DNA of 64,000 bases from Nymphaea colorata (GCF_008831285.2 NC_045140.1:6938505-7002504); one strand, 5' to 3'. Numbered from the stretch's first letter, positions 23,555 through 35,245 are shown. Notes: generated by a model from the letters alone, not told the origin. Program-made: numbers and translations.

Positions 23555-24238
23555 AGGTTGGATGCGGCCATCAACTCAGCTTGAGTTGGCTTGACCAAGG
23601 CGGTCAGATGGGTCTGCATTACCCTTTGAGGCCGCCCCTTACGGTTGCGAAGCATACCCGTCATCAACCTCACATTCTGTCAACTTGGTGGCATTCACAT
23701 GTCGTCTTGCCAAACGCTCTAGGCAAGAAGCTACATGGTTTCATATCTTGTAGCTTCAATCAAGGGAGAGCATTTGTTACAGGAAGATGAGACAAAGGGA
23801 AGCTACGGCACGTTTAGGCGTGTAAAGAAAGGCAAGGCTGGAGTATTGTGGAGACAAAGGATAGCATATCTTAGACAAGAAAAAAGCCTTGATGCTTGGT
23901 GAAATTGGTAGTTTATATTTGATTTCTTCCTTTCAATTTGTCTCACAAAGAGTTTGGAATTTGTTCCTGAATAGAGTTGGTACAACAAACAGGACATAGG
24001 CTAGAGCATCAACGCTCTGCTCTTTGTTGTTAAAAGAGACACTCATATACTAATTGAACTACAGTAGATGCATCACTAAGGCACCAAACGAATGGTTGGT
24101 ATGATGAGTGAATGAATAGGCTTCAGCTTTCCTATTAAGTGGTATGAAACACATAATAAACAGATTTTCATTTGAATTAGCAACATGAGAAAACTGCATC
24201 AAGACCGAAAGGCTTTGGTAGTTGAGAAATTTTTCATG

Positions 24239-24413
24239 AGGAGGGCGAATTAAAGTTTCTGAATTTTAATAAGGGCCGAAATGTTATTTTTCAAAATTTT
24301 TACATAAGACAATTGATTTTTTTTTTAAATTTACATGTAACTTTTTTAAAAAAGATTTTTTGAGGGGAGAGCTCCAGGGGACCCTGCAGGCCCTTCCTTG
24401 ACTTCGCCCGTGC
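24239..24413 (-). mobile_element. hAT-like MITE, CAGGGGCGGAG family, reversed copy
   Basis: The left part (GGGCGAATTAAAGTTT, AATTTT, GGGCCGAAAT, TTATTTTTC-AAAATTT) is the reverse complement of the right part of the element at 41989-42129, with the same order of words. The right part (CTTGACTTCGCCCG) matches the inverse of that element's left end. This copy is larger and diverged. Confidence 0.6.
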
Positions 24414-25115
24414 TTGTGAAAGAGAACAGAGAACCAGACTGTATGAGGGGTACTTTTGTCTTTTTAACAATTGCCCTTGAATTTTTTTGGATCCTTGTAA
24501 TAAGAGGTTTTCTTTTTCGGATAGGAGCATTTTGGTCATGGCAGAGGACATGAACGCGTACCTTGTGTTAATTCTGCTGCAAGATCAACCTTCGCTATAA
24601 AAAGCATGAGTCGATTCCACACGCAGGAGCTCGTCACAGGTTTACCTCTCAGGAAGAGCAAGCTCATTAATTACAAAGAAACTTTGGATTTGATTGAATA
24701 TGTTGAATGAATAGGAAATCCCATTACACGTTGGTTCCCTTTAATGCTTATAAAGTGAGGAATGATAAGAACATTCTGTTCTCAGAACGCTTATTATAAA
24801 GAATCCCATGCTTTTGCTTTACAAAAGAAGTATAATCATGCTTAATACTTCGTTGTTAAGTTTAGAAACAACATCCTTATTCGGACTATACTTCCTAAAA
24901 CAAAAATACAACATTTTTGACACATATTTTCAAGAACATGTGTTATAAAAGTGCAAGTTCTTTTCACCAAAAGTTTTCTTAGCACACATCAACCTAACTA
25001 AGGCTACATACGTTTTATGGCCACCGACCTTGGGATCCAAAACTAATCTTAAGTCAAATTGTGGATTTCACAACTGCAGATTTAGCATGAAAATCCATAA
25101 ATACGTAGTTTGGGA
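24414..25115. other. Spacer, nothing seen
   Basis: AT-rich sequence without a supported feature. Confidence 0.55.
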
Positions 25116-25405
25116 GTAGGGATGTGGGTTAGTTGGAGCTCGACTCGACTCAAAAAACTCAAGCTCAAGCTGAGCTTGAACTCGAATCGAGTTCCATAAT
25201 AGGCTCGAGCTCGAATCGAGCTCAACCTTGACTCCTTTAATTTGTTTCTATTAAGCATGTCTTATTTCTTTTAACTTGTTTAACTTATTTAGTTGCTGTT
25301 TAACTATGATCTCATTATTATTTTAGAGTTTATTATGTAGCCGAATTGAGTTAAACATTTAAACTCCCGATTGGCTCGTTTATAAATGAATTAAGATCCC
25401 TGCAA
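25116..25405. repeat. CTCGAGCTCG-type AT-rich repeat, copy 2
   Basis: GTAGGGATG at the left is roughly inverse to GATCCCTGC at the right (25396-25404). Inside are GAGCTCGACTCGACTC, CTCAAGCTGAGCTTGA, CTCGAATCGAG and GGCTCGAGCTCGAATCG, which can fold on themselves. The layout is that of a non-autonomous inverted-repeat element about 420 bases upstream of the 322-aa gene. Confidence 0.5.
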
Positions 25406-25721
25406 ACCTATGGTAATCACTTGAGATCTGGATCCTTTTTTCAGGGAACTTTTTCTGAAGTGGGGCCCACACGCTGTTCTTAGTCAATGAAATGAAAACA
25501 AACAAAACAAACGATGCGAAAGTTCCTTGTTGCGAAATCCCCTCCTGTGGGGTCCAAATGATGAAATAGGAAGACCGTGGGTCCCAGCTGTAGAGGCAAA
25601 GGACGGCAGAGTAGATCGATTGCAGTCGAGTGGTTAGCATGTGAAAATCCCCACGCCTCCCTCTTCCTCAATCCTCACCCTCTCCCCTTCCCCCTTTATT
25701 CACGCAAGATTTCACCCCCCC

Positions 25722-25742
25722 AATCTCTCTCTCTCTCTTTCT
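25722..25742 (+). promoter_or_regulatory. Pyrimidine-rich leader tract of the 322-aa gene
   Basis: CT repeats 80-100 bases upstream of the start codon. Such Y-patch-like tracts are frequent in plant core promoters and 5' leaders. The transcription start is not known. Confidence 0.35.
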
Positions 25743-25824
25743 AGATTCTTGGGGCTACCAACAAGATAAATACTGCAGAACAATCATCACCACTGTCTTG
25801 GATGTTGAATCAGGGGTTGCAGGC

Positions 25825-26793
25825 ATGGAGGAAGAGCCCAAGAAGGCCTTCATGGAGGCCCAACTCCTCACCGACTTCCGAGCCTTCGTCTCCCTCGTCT
25901 GCAACAACCCCCTCTACTCCGCCTACCTCCTCTTCTTCACTCCTTGCTTCCTCAGACTCCTCCTCTTCCTCTGCCCGCTCCTCCTCTCCACCACCCTCCT
26001 CCTCCTAGTGCTCCTCACCGTCTCCCCACAGCTGGAGAACGCCAAATTCCGGCAAGATATCCCGGCGAGAGTGGAGACTCCAGCGTGCCCGACCGGCCGC
26101 TGCTTCTTGGTAGGCGCCATCGTGAGGCTGGCCGAGTTGTTCAAGGAGCAGATGGGAGGAGAAGTGGAGGTGTCCTTCTGGGATGTGCTGGACATCTGGA
26201 GCAACAACGCGTTTGAGTACAATCCGGAAGCTTACGCTGACAGGGGAGAGGAGGCGAAGGGGTCGAGCCTTGTTGGGACCAAGTCCATGAAGAAAGTGAG
26301 GGAGTGGAAGAGGACTCTCGCCTGCAAACTCTACGAGGAGAAGCAGAACAAGTGGAGGGAGACGCTGGGGGGGAAGCTCATTGTGGATGATGGGTTTGTT
26401 GGGTTAGGGGAGGAGTTCAATGGGGAGGGGATGGACCTCCTCTGGGAGGTCTATGAAGAGAGTGGGAAGGGCAAAGTCAAGGCCTTGGAGAGGGAGGTCA
26501 GCCATGGACGCATCAGCAGAGAGGATTCCAAGAGGAGCGTTGCGTCTGATTACAGCTTTGGGAGGATAAGCAGCAGGAGGTCTTCTTGCGGTGGGGATCA
26601 CGAGAGGGAGGAGGAGGAGGAGGATGAACCAGAGACCCCATTCTGCTGCCTCAGTGCCCTGAAATTTTCCACCAGGAAGATGTCCCTCGGAATGAGCAAG
26701 CCCAATCTGGTCAAGTTTTCTAAGACCCTCAAGGGTTTTGGCCTCTTCAAAAATGTACATAAAACTAAAAGTAGTAAAAAATCGAATTCATGA
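25825..26793 (+). CDS. Plant membrane-anchored protein of unknown role, single exon, 322 aa
   Basis: The open frame runs upstream to 25798 only through non-ATG codons, so the first ATG, 25825, is the likely start. Residues 31-66 form one long hydrophobic stretch rich in Leu (LLLFLCPLLLSTTLLLLVLL), enough for one or two membrane passes. The rest is soluble: a conserved-looking CPTGRCFLVGAIVRLAEL-type block, then FWDVLDIWSNNAFEYNPEAY, then a Lys/Glu region with KVREWKRTLACKLYEEKQ. It ends in a Ser/Arg-rich linker (RISSRRSSCGG), a run of acidic residues (EEEEEDEPETPF) and a basic C-terminus. Similar plant proteins have, to my memory, been labelled ribosomal protein L34Ae, but nothing here looks ribosomal. 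The coding sequence is far more GC-rich than its surroundings. The leader has a (CT)n tract at about 25722-25742. I know no tested function. Confidence 0.85.
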   Translation: MEEEPKKAFMEAQLLTDFRAFVSLVCNNPLYSAYLLFFTPCFLRLLLFLCPLLLSTTLLLLVLLTVSPQLENAKFRQDIPARVETPACPTGRCFLVGAIVRLAELFKEQMGGEVEVSFWDVLDIWSNNAFEYNPEAYADRGEEAKGSSLVGTKSMKKVREWKRTLACKLYEEKQNKWRETLGGKLIVDDGFVGLGEEFNGEGMDLLWEVYEESGKGKVKALEREVSHGRISREDSKRSVASDYSFGRISSRRSSCGGDHEREEEEEDEPETPFCCLSALKFSTRKMSLGMSKPNLVKFSKTLKGFGLFKNVHKTKSSKKSNS

Positions 26794-27650
26794 GAGATCA
26801 TAGTTTTCTTCCTAATCCTACTGAATTCCACACATTGTATATTTTTTTGGGTTCCTCTTTATTGTTTCCATCTGTTGTTGCGGAAAGACGGAAAATCAGA
26901 AGAGGACCTCCTTTCTCTCTGTTTCCTGCGCTTTAGCTTGAGGTAGCTGTCTTTGTACCTCTTAGAAACTTTTTGTACAACGGAAGTTCATCACAAGATT
27001 TTGCAGAATCCAAGGATTTGAAAGAAAGTGAACTGAGAATTGAATTGTCTCTTGGTAAATGCAACGGGTAAAAAAATGTTCCCAAGCCGAACTGATGTCA
27101 TTAGTTCCAAGGCCTTGTACTGCTACAGCCTACAGGTGCACGCATTGCTCATGAGATAAGACTGAAGCCACTCTTCAAACTAAAGAAGAAGATGAAGGTT
27201 GTACACGAACTCTGAAGAGCAGGTTTTCTGATATAAACTGGTGGGAGTCTGCTTCAAGCCACATTACATATCCACCAACAAAGAAAAGGGAAGACTGAAT
27301 GAAGCCATGTGCAACCTTAGTAGGTTTACTGGTTCTTCTAATATGTGATTCATGAACCATCATCGCTACTTGAGGAGTATAAATTGCCTTCCTGTTGATG
27401 AAACGTTGCAGTTCAATTCAGGCTCTTTCCTGCCCTCATCTCTAAAACCATCCAATTCATCGATGCAAATCCTTATTTGAGTGACAGTTATTTCTTGATT
27501 TTGGTTCATGATCAAAACGTTCACATGTACATTCACACCATGTAAAGCACATTCAGACCCGTCTTTCCTTTTTACTTTAATTGATGATGAGGAACGTTTA
27601 TTACAGTGAACAGACCACTAATAAGCCTGCCTATTGAGAGATGACACTCG
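26794..27650. other. 3' flank of the 322-aa gene
   Basis: Probably 3' untranslated region followed by spacer. No second gene is supported. Confidence 0.5.
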
Positions 27651-27799
27651 TGGGGCTGTTTAGCATTAGGAACAAGGTGGAACATTTTATGAATATGCTC
27701 CAAAATTAAGGTAGATTCATAAAATACTTTGAACAAATATCTCATGAATCTACTTTATTCATGAAATTCACATGCTCTTTTTAATACCAAACGCCCCCA
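27651..27799. mobile_element. Miniature inverted-repeat element, 149 bp
   Basis: The left end TGGGGCTGTTTAGCATTA and the inverse of the right end (TGGGGGCGTTTGGTATTA) match at about 14 of 18 positions. The interior has a further internal inversion around ATTCATGAAAT-type words. No clear target-site copy is seen. The ends resemble the GGGGCGTTTGG-type MITEs common in plants. Confidence 0.55.
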
Positions 27800-29198
27800 A
27801 CTGAGCTTAAAATGGCAGAGTTCGGACCTGATTCAGGACGCCACCACAATGGCCTTCACCATTACTCTGAAAAGTCGCATAAAATTATGCTGCTGCTTTA
27901 ACTGGATTCACAGTTTTACGCGTGGCCACATGCGTCTGACAGTTGTTTTCGATATTATTTACCACTTTACATGAACATCTTTATGAATCCAAAGCTCATA
28001 AAGATGTTGAGGTAAAATACCTGAGATCCAGAAAGCTCAATTTCAATACTAGAAGTAGTCAAATGCAACTCTGAGCTCATTGACCCAATCTTGAATTAAC
28101 AAACTTGTTTATAAGAAACTTTGAATTCTAAACTTATGATATATAAAAAGGAATATTTTTTTAATTACACAAACAAATATTTCCCCAAGTTGTTCTACAT
28201 CAGCTGTATATTATAGTAACTAAAATATGTTAATCGTTAGCTAAGCTTCTTACACTTTGGACTGAGACGAGCACCAACCTCCATGTTCTGATTCCTGAAC
28301 TCTTTATTATGGATTTGAACGAGTTCGTTTCTCCAAGCAAACTGAACCCACCAATGGCTTAGCATGTTTTGGCATAGTTCTAATTGTTTTTTATGGACGA
28401 TATTTTTTTTTATTTTCTTCACTAAGCCTAAGGATTACAGATGGTTAAATAGCATATAAATATGAAGGTCCTGTCATTTTTAGCAGGATCACATTTGGTT
28501 CCTTCTCAATCCCCAATGTATTTGGCTGATCAGCGGCAGTCCAAGTACTCCAAGCCATCCTATTTGCAGAAGCTCAATTTCATTTATTATGCAACCCAAG
28601 TTGGGATATGTTTGAGAATTAGATAATAGCGATCAAAAGAAAGAAAAGATAAAATGGTGGATGAGAGACTAGAGCGAGGACAATAATTTATTCGCGGGTA
28701 AAGCTCGAAGGACAGGAAAAGGTTCCCTTTCACTTTTCTTTCTCATTTCAATTCAATTCTCGAATACATGTTTAAACATATTAAATACCTTTAGCATTAG
28801 TTAAAACGTATCTACAGCAGATTGAGCTGAAAATTATGATTTTAATGAAGATGTTATCCATAAAAAACATTCTTGACAAACAAAAAAACTTTTTAGCTTG
28901 CATTTGGAATTTTGGATGTACCCCTGCAAAAAAATGGGTTTTGTGAAAACTTGGTATTGAGAAAACCAGCTTTTTAATGTGTTTTCAAAACCTGGTTTTA
29001 GTGTTTAGATGGCATGACAAAAACCAGGTTTTCAATAATTGAAAATCATGTGGTTTTTGTTTTGGAAACGGAAAAAATTGTTTTGGTTTTGCCTTTACAA
29101 ACTGATTTCAGCTAAATGATGGTTGACTTACAGTCAGTCAGTTAGTTAATTAGTTAGTTAAAATTATGCATGTATTGAGGTGGAGTATATATGTAGAG

Positions 29199-29204
<6 letters not shown>
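27800..29204. other. Spacer; AT-rich with a repetitive AAACCAGGTTTT patch
   Basis: Between about 28940 and 29060 the words AAACCAG/CTGGTTTT recur in both orientations, so the stretch can form imperfect hairpins. Its ends were not resolved. No gene was recognised. Confidence 0.45.

Positions 29205-29250
<46 letters not shown>
29205..29250. repeat. (GA)n microsatellite
   Basis: About 22 GA units. Confidence 0.95.
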
Positions 29251-29251
<1 letters not shown>

Positions 29252-29789
29252 CCACTAATTCAAAAAAATGAAAATAAATTTATTATTGATGAATTATTTA
29301 CAATCATAAAACTTACATTCTTTATATTTGTTCTTCCAAGAACCCCTACAAAAATCTAAGCTCGAAGCCAAGGAAAAAAAAAAGACGCATAAAGACATTG
29401 GTAAAATCAAGAGTGGTAGCCTAGCACATGTACCGAGCACATGTAATAAGTTGGTCACAATGTTGATTAGGGATATGTTTGAAACGGTGAGTAAGCGTCA
29501 CTCACCGTCCGCAGTGAAAAAATGAAGGACATTTTGGTAATTTATTAAAAAGAAATGTGTTTCATAATTTTTTTTTATTTTTTCATTTCCAAGTTTATCT
29601 TGACAAAAAAGTTTTCTTGTTTAATTTAAATTAAAGGTATTTTAATCATTAACCATATCAACGGATGAAAAATAGTGCACCAATATTACACATACAACCA
29701 AGTTTGGAGTAGTCCTTTCATGAGGATCATTAAGCCCCCCAAACTGGAGTTTTCCTCAGTTTGAAGGAAAGGGTGGCTGGTAGTGTATG
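29251..29789. other. Spacer left of the gypsy relic
   Basis: AT-rich. The 5' LTR of the gypsy element should lie here or further left, but I could not recognise an LTR or primer site. Confidence 0.4.
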
Positions 29790-30681
29790 AAGGGAAGCCA
29801 GGAAAAGATTCATCGAAGCTTTAACAGTAAGGTTCAATCCTTCTCCTTATTTGGATCGGAACGTTGGACTATAAAAAATTAAGCAAAAGGAGCCGCTAAT
29901 AAACTACCAAGAGTAGTTTGATCAGCTGACTAACAAGGTCAGAGGCTGGCCTATAGAAGCCCTCAGTGGTTCTTTGGTAGGAGGTCTGACGAAGGAGATC
30001 TGCATAGACGCTCAAGCTGCATGCCTTCAAATGCTGCTCGAAAGCCTCACATAGCAGAAGAAAATGCAAATTGATGGTCAACGCTTAGTAAGTTATATGC
30101 TAATCCAGGTGAAAAGCATATGCCAGCTTCGTGGGCTTTAAGAGGCAGTCGCCACCTCAAAACCATGCCCAATAGAACCAACAACATTGTCGGTTTTGTG
30201 AATAATGCCACGGTTGACAACCGGAGCTGCCCAATGAAAAAAAAAACAGGTGATAGTCAAATGACTTACTCCTGAATAGATCAAACATAGAAGGGACTTA
30301 GCTTCCATTGCCATGACAAATGGAGGCCTAGTCATGTGTGCAAGAGGCTCCACAAGTATTTGATAGAGGAGCAACCAGACGAGGAGGCTGAGTGGGAAAC
30401 AACACCAGACGAATCTCCAAGCTCAGGGGATGACTCAGATGAACACCCACCAGAAATTCCCCTGCATGCATTGGTAGGGGACACACCATAGGTCATGAAA
30501 GTGCAAGGCAGGTTGAAAAGGTGTAACATAAGCACACTCAGGGGTCAACTTCACAATTTTATTTGGACACAAACAGCAAGAGAGTGTGGATGCACGGTGA
30601 TTGAGCAGCCACGGTTCGAGGTCATTGTTGGGAATGACAGCACCTTACAATGAAGGGCAAGTGTCCACAGAAGATCATAGA
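29790..30681 (+). pseudogene. gypsy gag and start of protease (broken)
   Basis: Reading across frames: a gag matrix/capsid-like part with FDQLTNKVRGWPIEALSGSL and GGLTKEICIDAQA (about 29915-30020). A zinc-knuckle region follows, reading HCHDKWRPSHVCKR (about 30308-30350), in which the first Cys of the family pattern is replaced. An acidic linker (EEQPDEEAEW, DDSDEHPPE) follows, then IPLHALVG, and then a protease-like part with FEVIVGNDSTL at about 30618-30650. The catalytic D-S-G is no longer readable. The sequence continues after the copia insertion at 35525. Confidence 0.7.
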
Positions 30682-30960
30682 TGTTAGATATCAGATTTAC
30701 TGAAATCTGTCTGCAACAGGTTTGAGCCTGCAAGAAGAGAGGAGTCTCAAGCGAGACTATGGAAGCAGAGGTCACAGAGAAACAGAGAGAGAATGGAGAA
30801 CACGAACTAAGTTTTTTATTTTATTTGCCAATATATATATGCGTACATGATCTCAATACATTACATGGGTGCTACTTAGTGGGATACAGCTGTAACATAG
30901 CTGGGTTTAGTGGTGTACAGCTGTGGCTGCCTGTGGAGTCTTCGAGAGTCTTCTTCAACA
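30682..30960 (-). repeat. 3' LTR of copia element 2
   Basis: 279-bp partner of 35246-35524. The polypurine tract borders it at 30961. Confidence 0.96.
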
Positions 30961-30971
30961 CTCCCCCTCAA
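30961..30971 (-). other. Polypurine tract of copia element 2
   Basis: Read on minus: TTGAGGGGGAG, adjacent to the 3' LTR. It overlaps the pol stop codon at 30968-30970. Confidence 0.85.
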
Positions 30972-33900
30972 GTTGGTTCTCCAATTTCCCACAATCCCAA
31001 CTTGTTTAACAATCTGTTGAATATTTCTTTGCTTACTGTTTTTGTTAATATGTCTGTTAACTGCATGCTACTTGTAACATGTTCTGTTCGAATAATGCCT
31101 GCTTTGATTTTCTCCCTGATGAAGTGGCAGTCTATCTCAATGTGTTTCGTTCGTTCGTGAAATACAAGATTATTGCTGATGTAAATAGCTGCCTGATTAT
31201 CACAAAACAACCTTATTGGTAACTTCACTTGAACTCCCATATCATTTAGTAAAAATCTGATCCATGTAAGTTTACACACAGCTAGGGCCATTGCACGATA
31301 TTCTGATTCTACGCTTGATCTGGCCACTACTGCCTGTTTCTTACTTTTCCATGACACCAAGTTGCCGCCCATGAAACAACAATATCCTGATGTTGAGCGT
31401 CTGTCATTAGGGTTGCTGGCCCAATCGGCATCAGTGTATCCACATATTTCCAGATTATCAGTTCTTCGAAATAATATTCCTTTTCCTGGATTTTCTTTGA
31501 GATATCTGAGTATTCTGTGTGCAGCTTCCAAATGTGACTTTTTTGGGTCGTGCATGAACTGACTCAGTAAATTTACTGAGTATGTAATATCTGGTCTAGT
31601 GGTTGTAAGGTATATGAGTTTGCCAATCAGTCTTTAGAACATATGTTTGTCTATACCTGTGTCCCCTTCTTTTTCATTGTGTAGTTTCAGGTTCAGTTCC
31701 ATGGGAGTGTCTGCCCCCTTTGATTCAGTCATGCCAGTGGTTTTAAGCAGATCCATCACATATTTCCTTTGGCAAATAAATACTCCGTCTTTGGAGTGCG
31801 AGACCTCTATGTCAAGAAAGTAGTGAGTTATTCCCAAGTCTTTTATCTCAAATTGTTTCTTCAACATTTCTTTTGTTCTTTCAATGAGATTTTTGTTATC
31901 TCCGGTTATTATCAAATCATCCACATAAACAGCCACTATAGTTGTTCCCTCGACCTTGATTGATATGAATATCGAATTGTCAGCTCCACTCATCTTGAAT
32001 CCTCCTTTTATTAGCTTTGTGCTCAATTTTGAATATCAAGCCCTTGGTGACTGTTTCAGTCCATACAGTGATTTTTTTAGTCTACACACAAGTTGATGCT
32101 GAGATTGAGCTTTAAACCCTTGAGGGATTTCCATACATATTTCTTCATCTAGATCTCCTTGAAGAAATGCATTTTTCACATCCATTTGATGTAATTTCCA
32201 TCTATTAACTGCTGCTACTGACAGTAAGTCTCTTATGGAACTCATCTTTGCTACGGGGGCAAATGTTTCATCATAGTCTATGCCTTGTACTTGAGTGTAC
32301 CCCTTAGCTACTAGTGTTGCTTTGTAGCGCTCGATATCTTCCTTGTTATTATATTTTATCTTGTAGGTCTATTTGCAGCCAACTGGTTTTTTTCCTTCAG
32401 GTAGTTCCACTAACTCCCATGTTCTGTTTTTCTCTAGGGCAGATAATTCCTCCTTCATTGCCCTGCGCCATTCGCTTCTAATTATAGCTACCTCATAGCT
32501 TTGGGGCTCTATTTCTGTATATAGCTTAGCCAAGTAGTTTTTGTATCTGTCTGATACTCTTTGAGGCAACTTGTTGTTCCCTAAGTTGGCTACTGGATTC
32601 TTGGAGTAATAGGTAATGTAATCATCAAGTCGTGATGGAGGATTACTTATTCTACTCGACCTTCTCAACTGAACCTCTTCTCTGTTGATTGCCACAGTAT
32701 TCTACTCAAATCTATTGTTGATGTCTGCTGATTGGTTTTCTTGACCTTCATTGATTAAGTTGGGAGTATCCTTCATGCTTGTTACTGGTAGAGGGGCTGT
32801 CATAGTAGGTAAGACAGGTTGCTCTTCTTTACTGAAGACATCTATGTCAGTTTGCAGATAGTAAGGTTGATCCTCTATGAATTTTACATCTCTAGAGAAA
32901 TGTATCTTCTTCCTTATTGGGTCAAAACATTTATATCTCTTCTTTCCATAAGGGTAACCCAAAAATATACATTTGACTGCTCGTTTCTCCAGCTTATTTC
33001 TGTATTTCTCTTGACAATGTACGTAACAAATACATCCAAATACCTTCAGATGGTTTACTTCTGTAGGTTTATTCTTGACTATGGATAAAGGGTTAAGTCC
33101 CTTTAAGTTTTTGCTCACTGTTCTGTTTATTACATGACAAGCACATGCAACTGCTTATGGCCAGAAGGTAGCAGGGACATTCATTTCAAACATAAATGAC
33201 CTAGCGACATCTAGCAAGTATCTATTTCTTCTCTCACATACCCCATTTTGTTGGGATGTACCTGAACATGTGGTTTGATGCTCTATTCCCCTTTCTTTCG
33301 TGAAATTTTTGAAACTTGTATTAAGATATTCTCCTCCATTATCTGATATTAGTATTTTGATTTTCTTCCCATATTGAGTCTCTATCAAGCAATAAAAATT
33401 TTTGAAGCAAGTGAAAGTTTCACTTTTCTTATTCATGAAGTAAATCCACATCATCTTGGATTTATCATCTACAAACATTACAAAGAACCTGTGCCCATGA
33501 TATCCATTTATAGGTGCAGGTCCCCAAACATCGGTGTGGACTAGATCAAAACAAGAATCAGAGTTACTCTCAGATTTAGGAAAGGGTAATCTGGTCATTT
33601 TTGCAGTAATGCATGCCTCACAGTTATCTACTACATCATTCAGTTTGGGAAACATGGTTTTTAAGACCTTATTGGATGGATGTCTCAGGCGTTGATGCCA
33701 AAGTTTAGCTTCTTCAGTTGACTCCACTGCTAACTGGGCTGAAGTTTGTTGACAAGTATTTAGTGAATACAGTCCGTGGGTGCCTATTCCTTCACCAATC
33801 ATCCTCTGATGGTTGCAGTCTAGTAGGATCACCCTCTTCTCGCAAAATATTGCACAACAGTTTATTTCCTTTGTCAACTTACTTATTGATAACAAATTAG

Positions 33901-34291
33901 CAGAACATCTAGGAACATACAACACATCTCTAAACATGTAATCTTCAGCAATGTAAATAGATCCACAACCTTTAACTGCTACTGAAGAACCATCTGCTAT
34001 TTTTATTGAGGATATCATGCTAGGTCGAAAGTCAAACAGTAGATTTTTGTTGTTAATCATGTGGTCTGTTGCTCCACTGTCTAATATCCATGTTAAAGAG
34101 CTATAACATGCAATGAGCGACTGAGAGTTACCTTGAGTTTGCTTCTGTTCTGTATTGACGGCCAGGTTTGAGCGTGTAACTTGTTGCAAAAGCTTTGTCA
34201 GTTCTGCCATACTATCTTCTCTCGGCTGATTTGGTGCACGCTGGTTTGGTGCACGTTGGCCTCTTCCTCTGCTGGGGCGTCCATGTAGGTG
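30968..34291 (-). pseudogene. copia element 2 pol, one frame with five stops
   Basis: In order on minus: protease with WILDSGATDHMI (about 34090), GAG-pre-integrase with LWHQRLRHPSN (about 33690), integrase with VHTDVWGP, FFVMFVDDKSKMMW and ISDNGGEY, reverse transcriptase with LHQMDVKNAFLQGDLDEEI (about 32190) and YVDDLIITGD (about 31925), RNase H with YTDADWASNPNDRRSTSGYC (about 31440) and SSVESEYRAMA. The frame is the same as gag throughout. Stops: 33155 (TAA), 32702 (TAG), 32369 (TAG), 32036 (TGA) and 31634 (TAA). Where the lost residue can be inferred it is Trp (32369, 32036) or Gln (31634). No frameshift was found. It ends at the TGA at 30968-30970. Confidence 0.92.
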
Positions 34292-35092
34292 TCAGCACCG
34301 ATCTCTCGTGTGTCCTACTTTCTTGCAAAACGAGCATATCATTTGAACCCTTCCTCTTTCATATCTGTTTTTGTTTTCTGCTGAGAATGCAAGCTTCTCT
34401 GTATTCACTGGGGTTTCAGTTCTTATTTGAAATGCAACCTGCATAGACGCATGTTCTTCTTTGACATCTGTCTCATTAGTCATGACTTTCCTGCGTGTTT
34501 CTTCACGATGTATGATGGAGCATACACTATTGAATGATGGTAAGGGCTGCATCATCAATATCTGACTACGCAGATTATCAAATTCCTGGTTGAGACCTGC
34601 TAGCAACTTAAACACCTTGTCTTCCTCTGCCCTCTGTTTGATGACTTCTAGGTCTGGGTTTAGGGGTCGATGTTGGGCAAGTTCGTCCCACATCGCCTTC
34701 AAAGAACTCAAATATAGGTGGAATGGTCGATCTCCCTTGATCAGTTTTGCAATTTCTTGTTGGAGTTGGTACACCCTCGCCAGATTTTGGCGTTCTCCAT
34801 AGATCTCGGCCAGTGACTCCCAGATTTCTTTGGCTGAATCCAGGAACAGAAAACTCTCTGCTATTGCTGGCTCAATGGAGTTCAACAACCATGACATTAC
34901 TATCTGATCGTTTGCCTCCCAGTCTTCATAGCCTGGGTCTTCCTTATGTGGAGCTTTAATCTTGCCGTTTATATACCCTAACTTTGATTTTCCACATAGG
35001 TAAAGACTTGCAGACTTGGCCCAAACCATGTAGTTTGATCCATTTAAGGGTGATGTAGTAATCTTTAGGGCTGGATCGGACTCTTTCATCAT
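34292..35092 (-). pseudogene. copia element 2 gag
   Basis: An ATG at 35092 opens a 266-codon frame. The N-terminal part has the copia LNGSNYMVWAKS motif. The UBN2-like region reads SWLLNSIEPAIAESF and IWESLAEIYGERQNLARVYQL. Its end is a CCHC zinc knuckle CSFCKKVGHTRDRC just before a TGA at 34292-34294, where relatives have Trp. Gag binds and packages element RNA. The gag part itself is intact and the stop only cuts off the connection to protease. Confidence 0.9.
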
Positions 35093-35230
35093 CTTCTTGA
35101 AGGGGTGAGAACCTTACCTGTTGCACGTTGATTCTTGATCTTGCGCCTGCAGGGAAGCTTAACTGTTGCACTGGCGTTTTCTCCTCTCTCTCGTTTGATC
35201 CTGGCGTTTCGTCCTCTCCAACGATCTAAC

Positions 35231-35245
35231 GGTGCTCTGATACCA
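35231..35245 (-). other. Primer binding site of copia element 2
   Basis: Read on minus: TGGTATCAGAGCACC, matching the canonical initiator tRNA-Met site of plant copia elements with no spacer after the LTR. Confidence 0.93.

Noticed and set aside
25798-25824. Nine extra N-terminal residues for the 322-aa protein
   Set aside because: They would need a TTG start; the first ATG is 25825.
26404-26760. 118-codon minus frame inside the 322-aa gene
   Set aside because: Shadow of a GC-rich real coding frame; no domain of its own.
29205-29250. Possible CRISPR-like or regularly spaced array among the repeats
   Set aside because: All short repeats here are simple microsatellites or pairs without unique regular spacers. 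The sequence is plant nuclear DNA.
30759-31160. 133-codon plus frame starting in the LTR of copia 2
   Set aside because: It spans LTR and the antisense of RNase H; the same beginning recurs in the other LTR at 35323. Not a gene.
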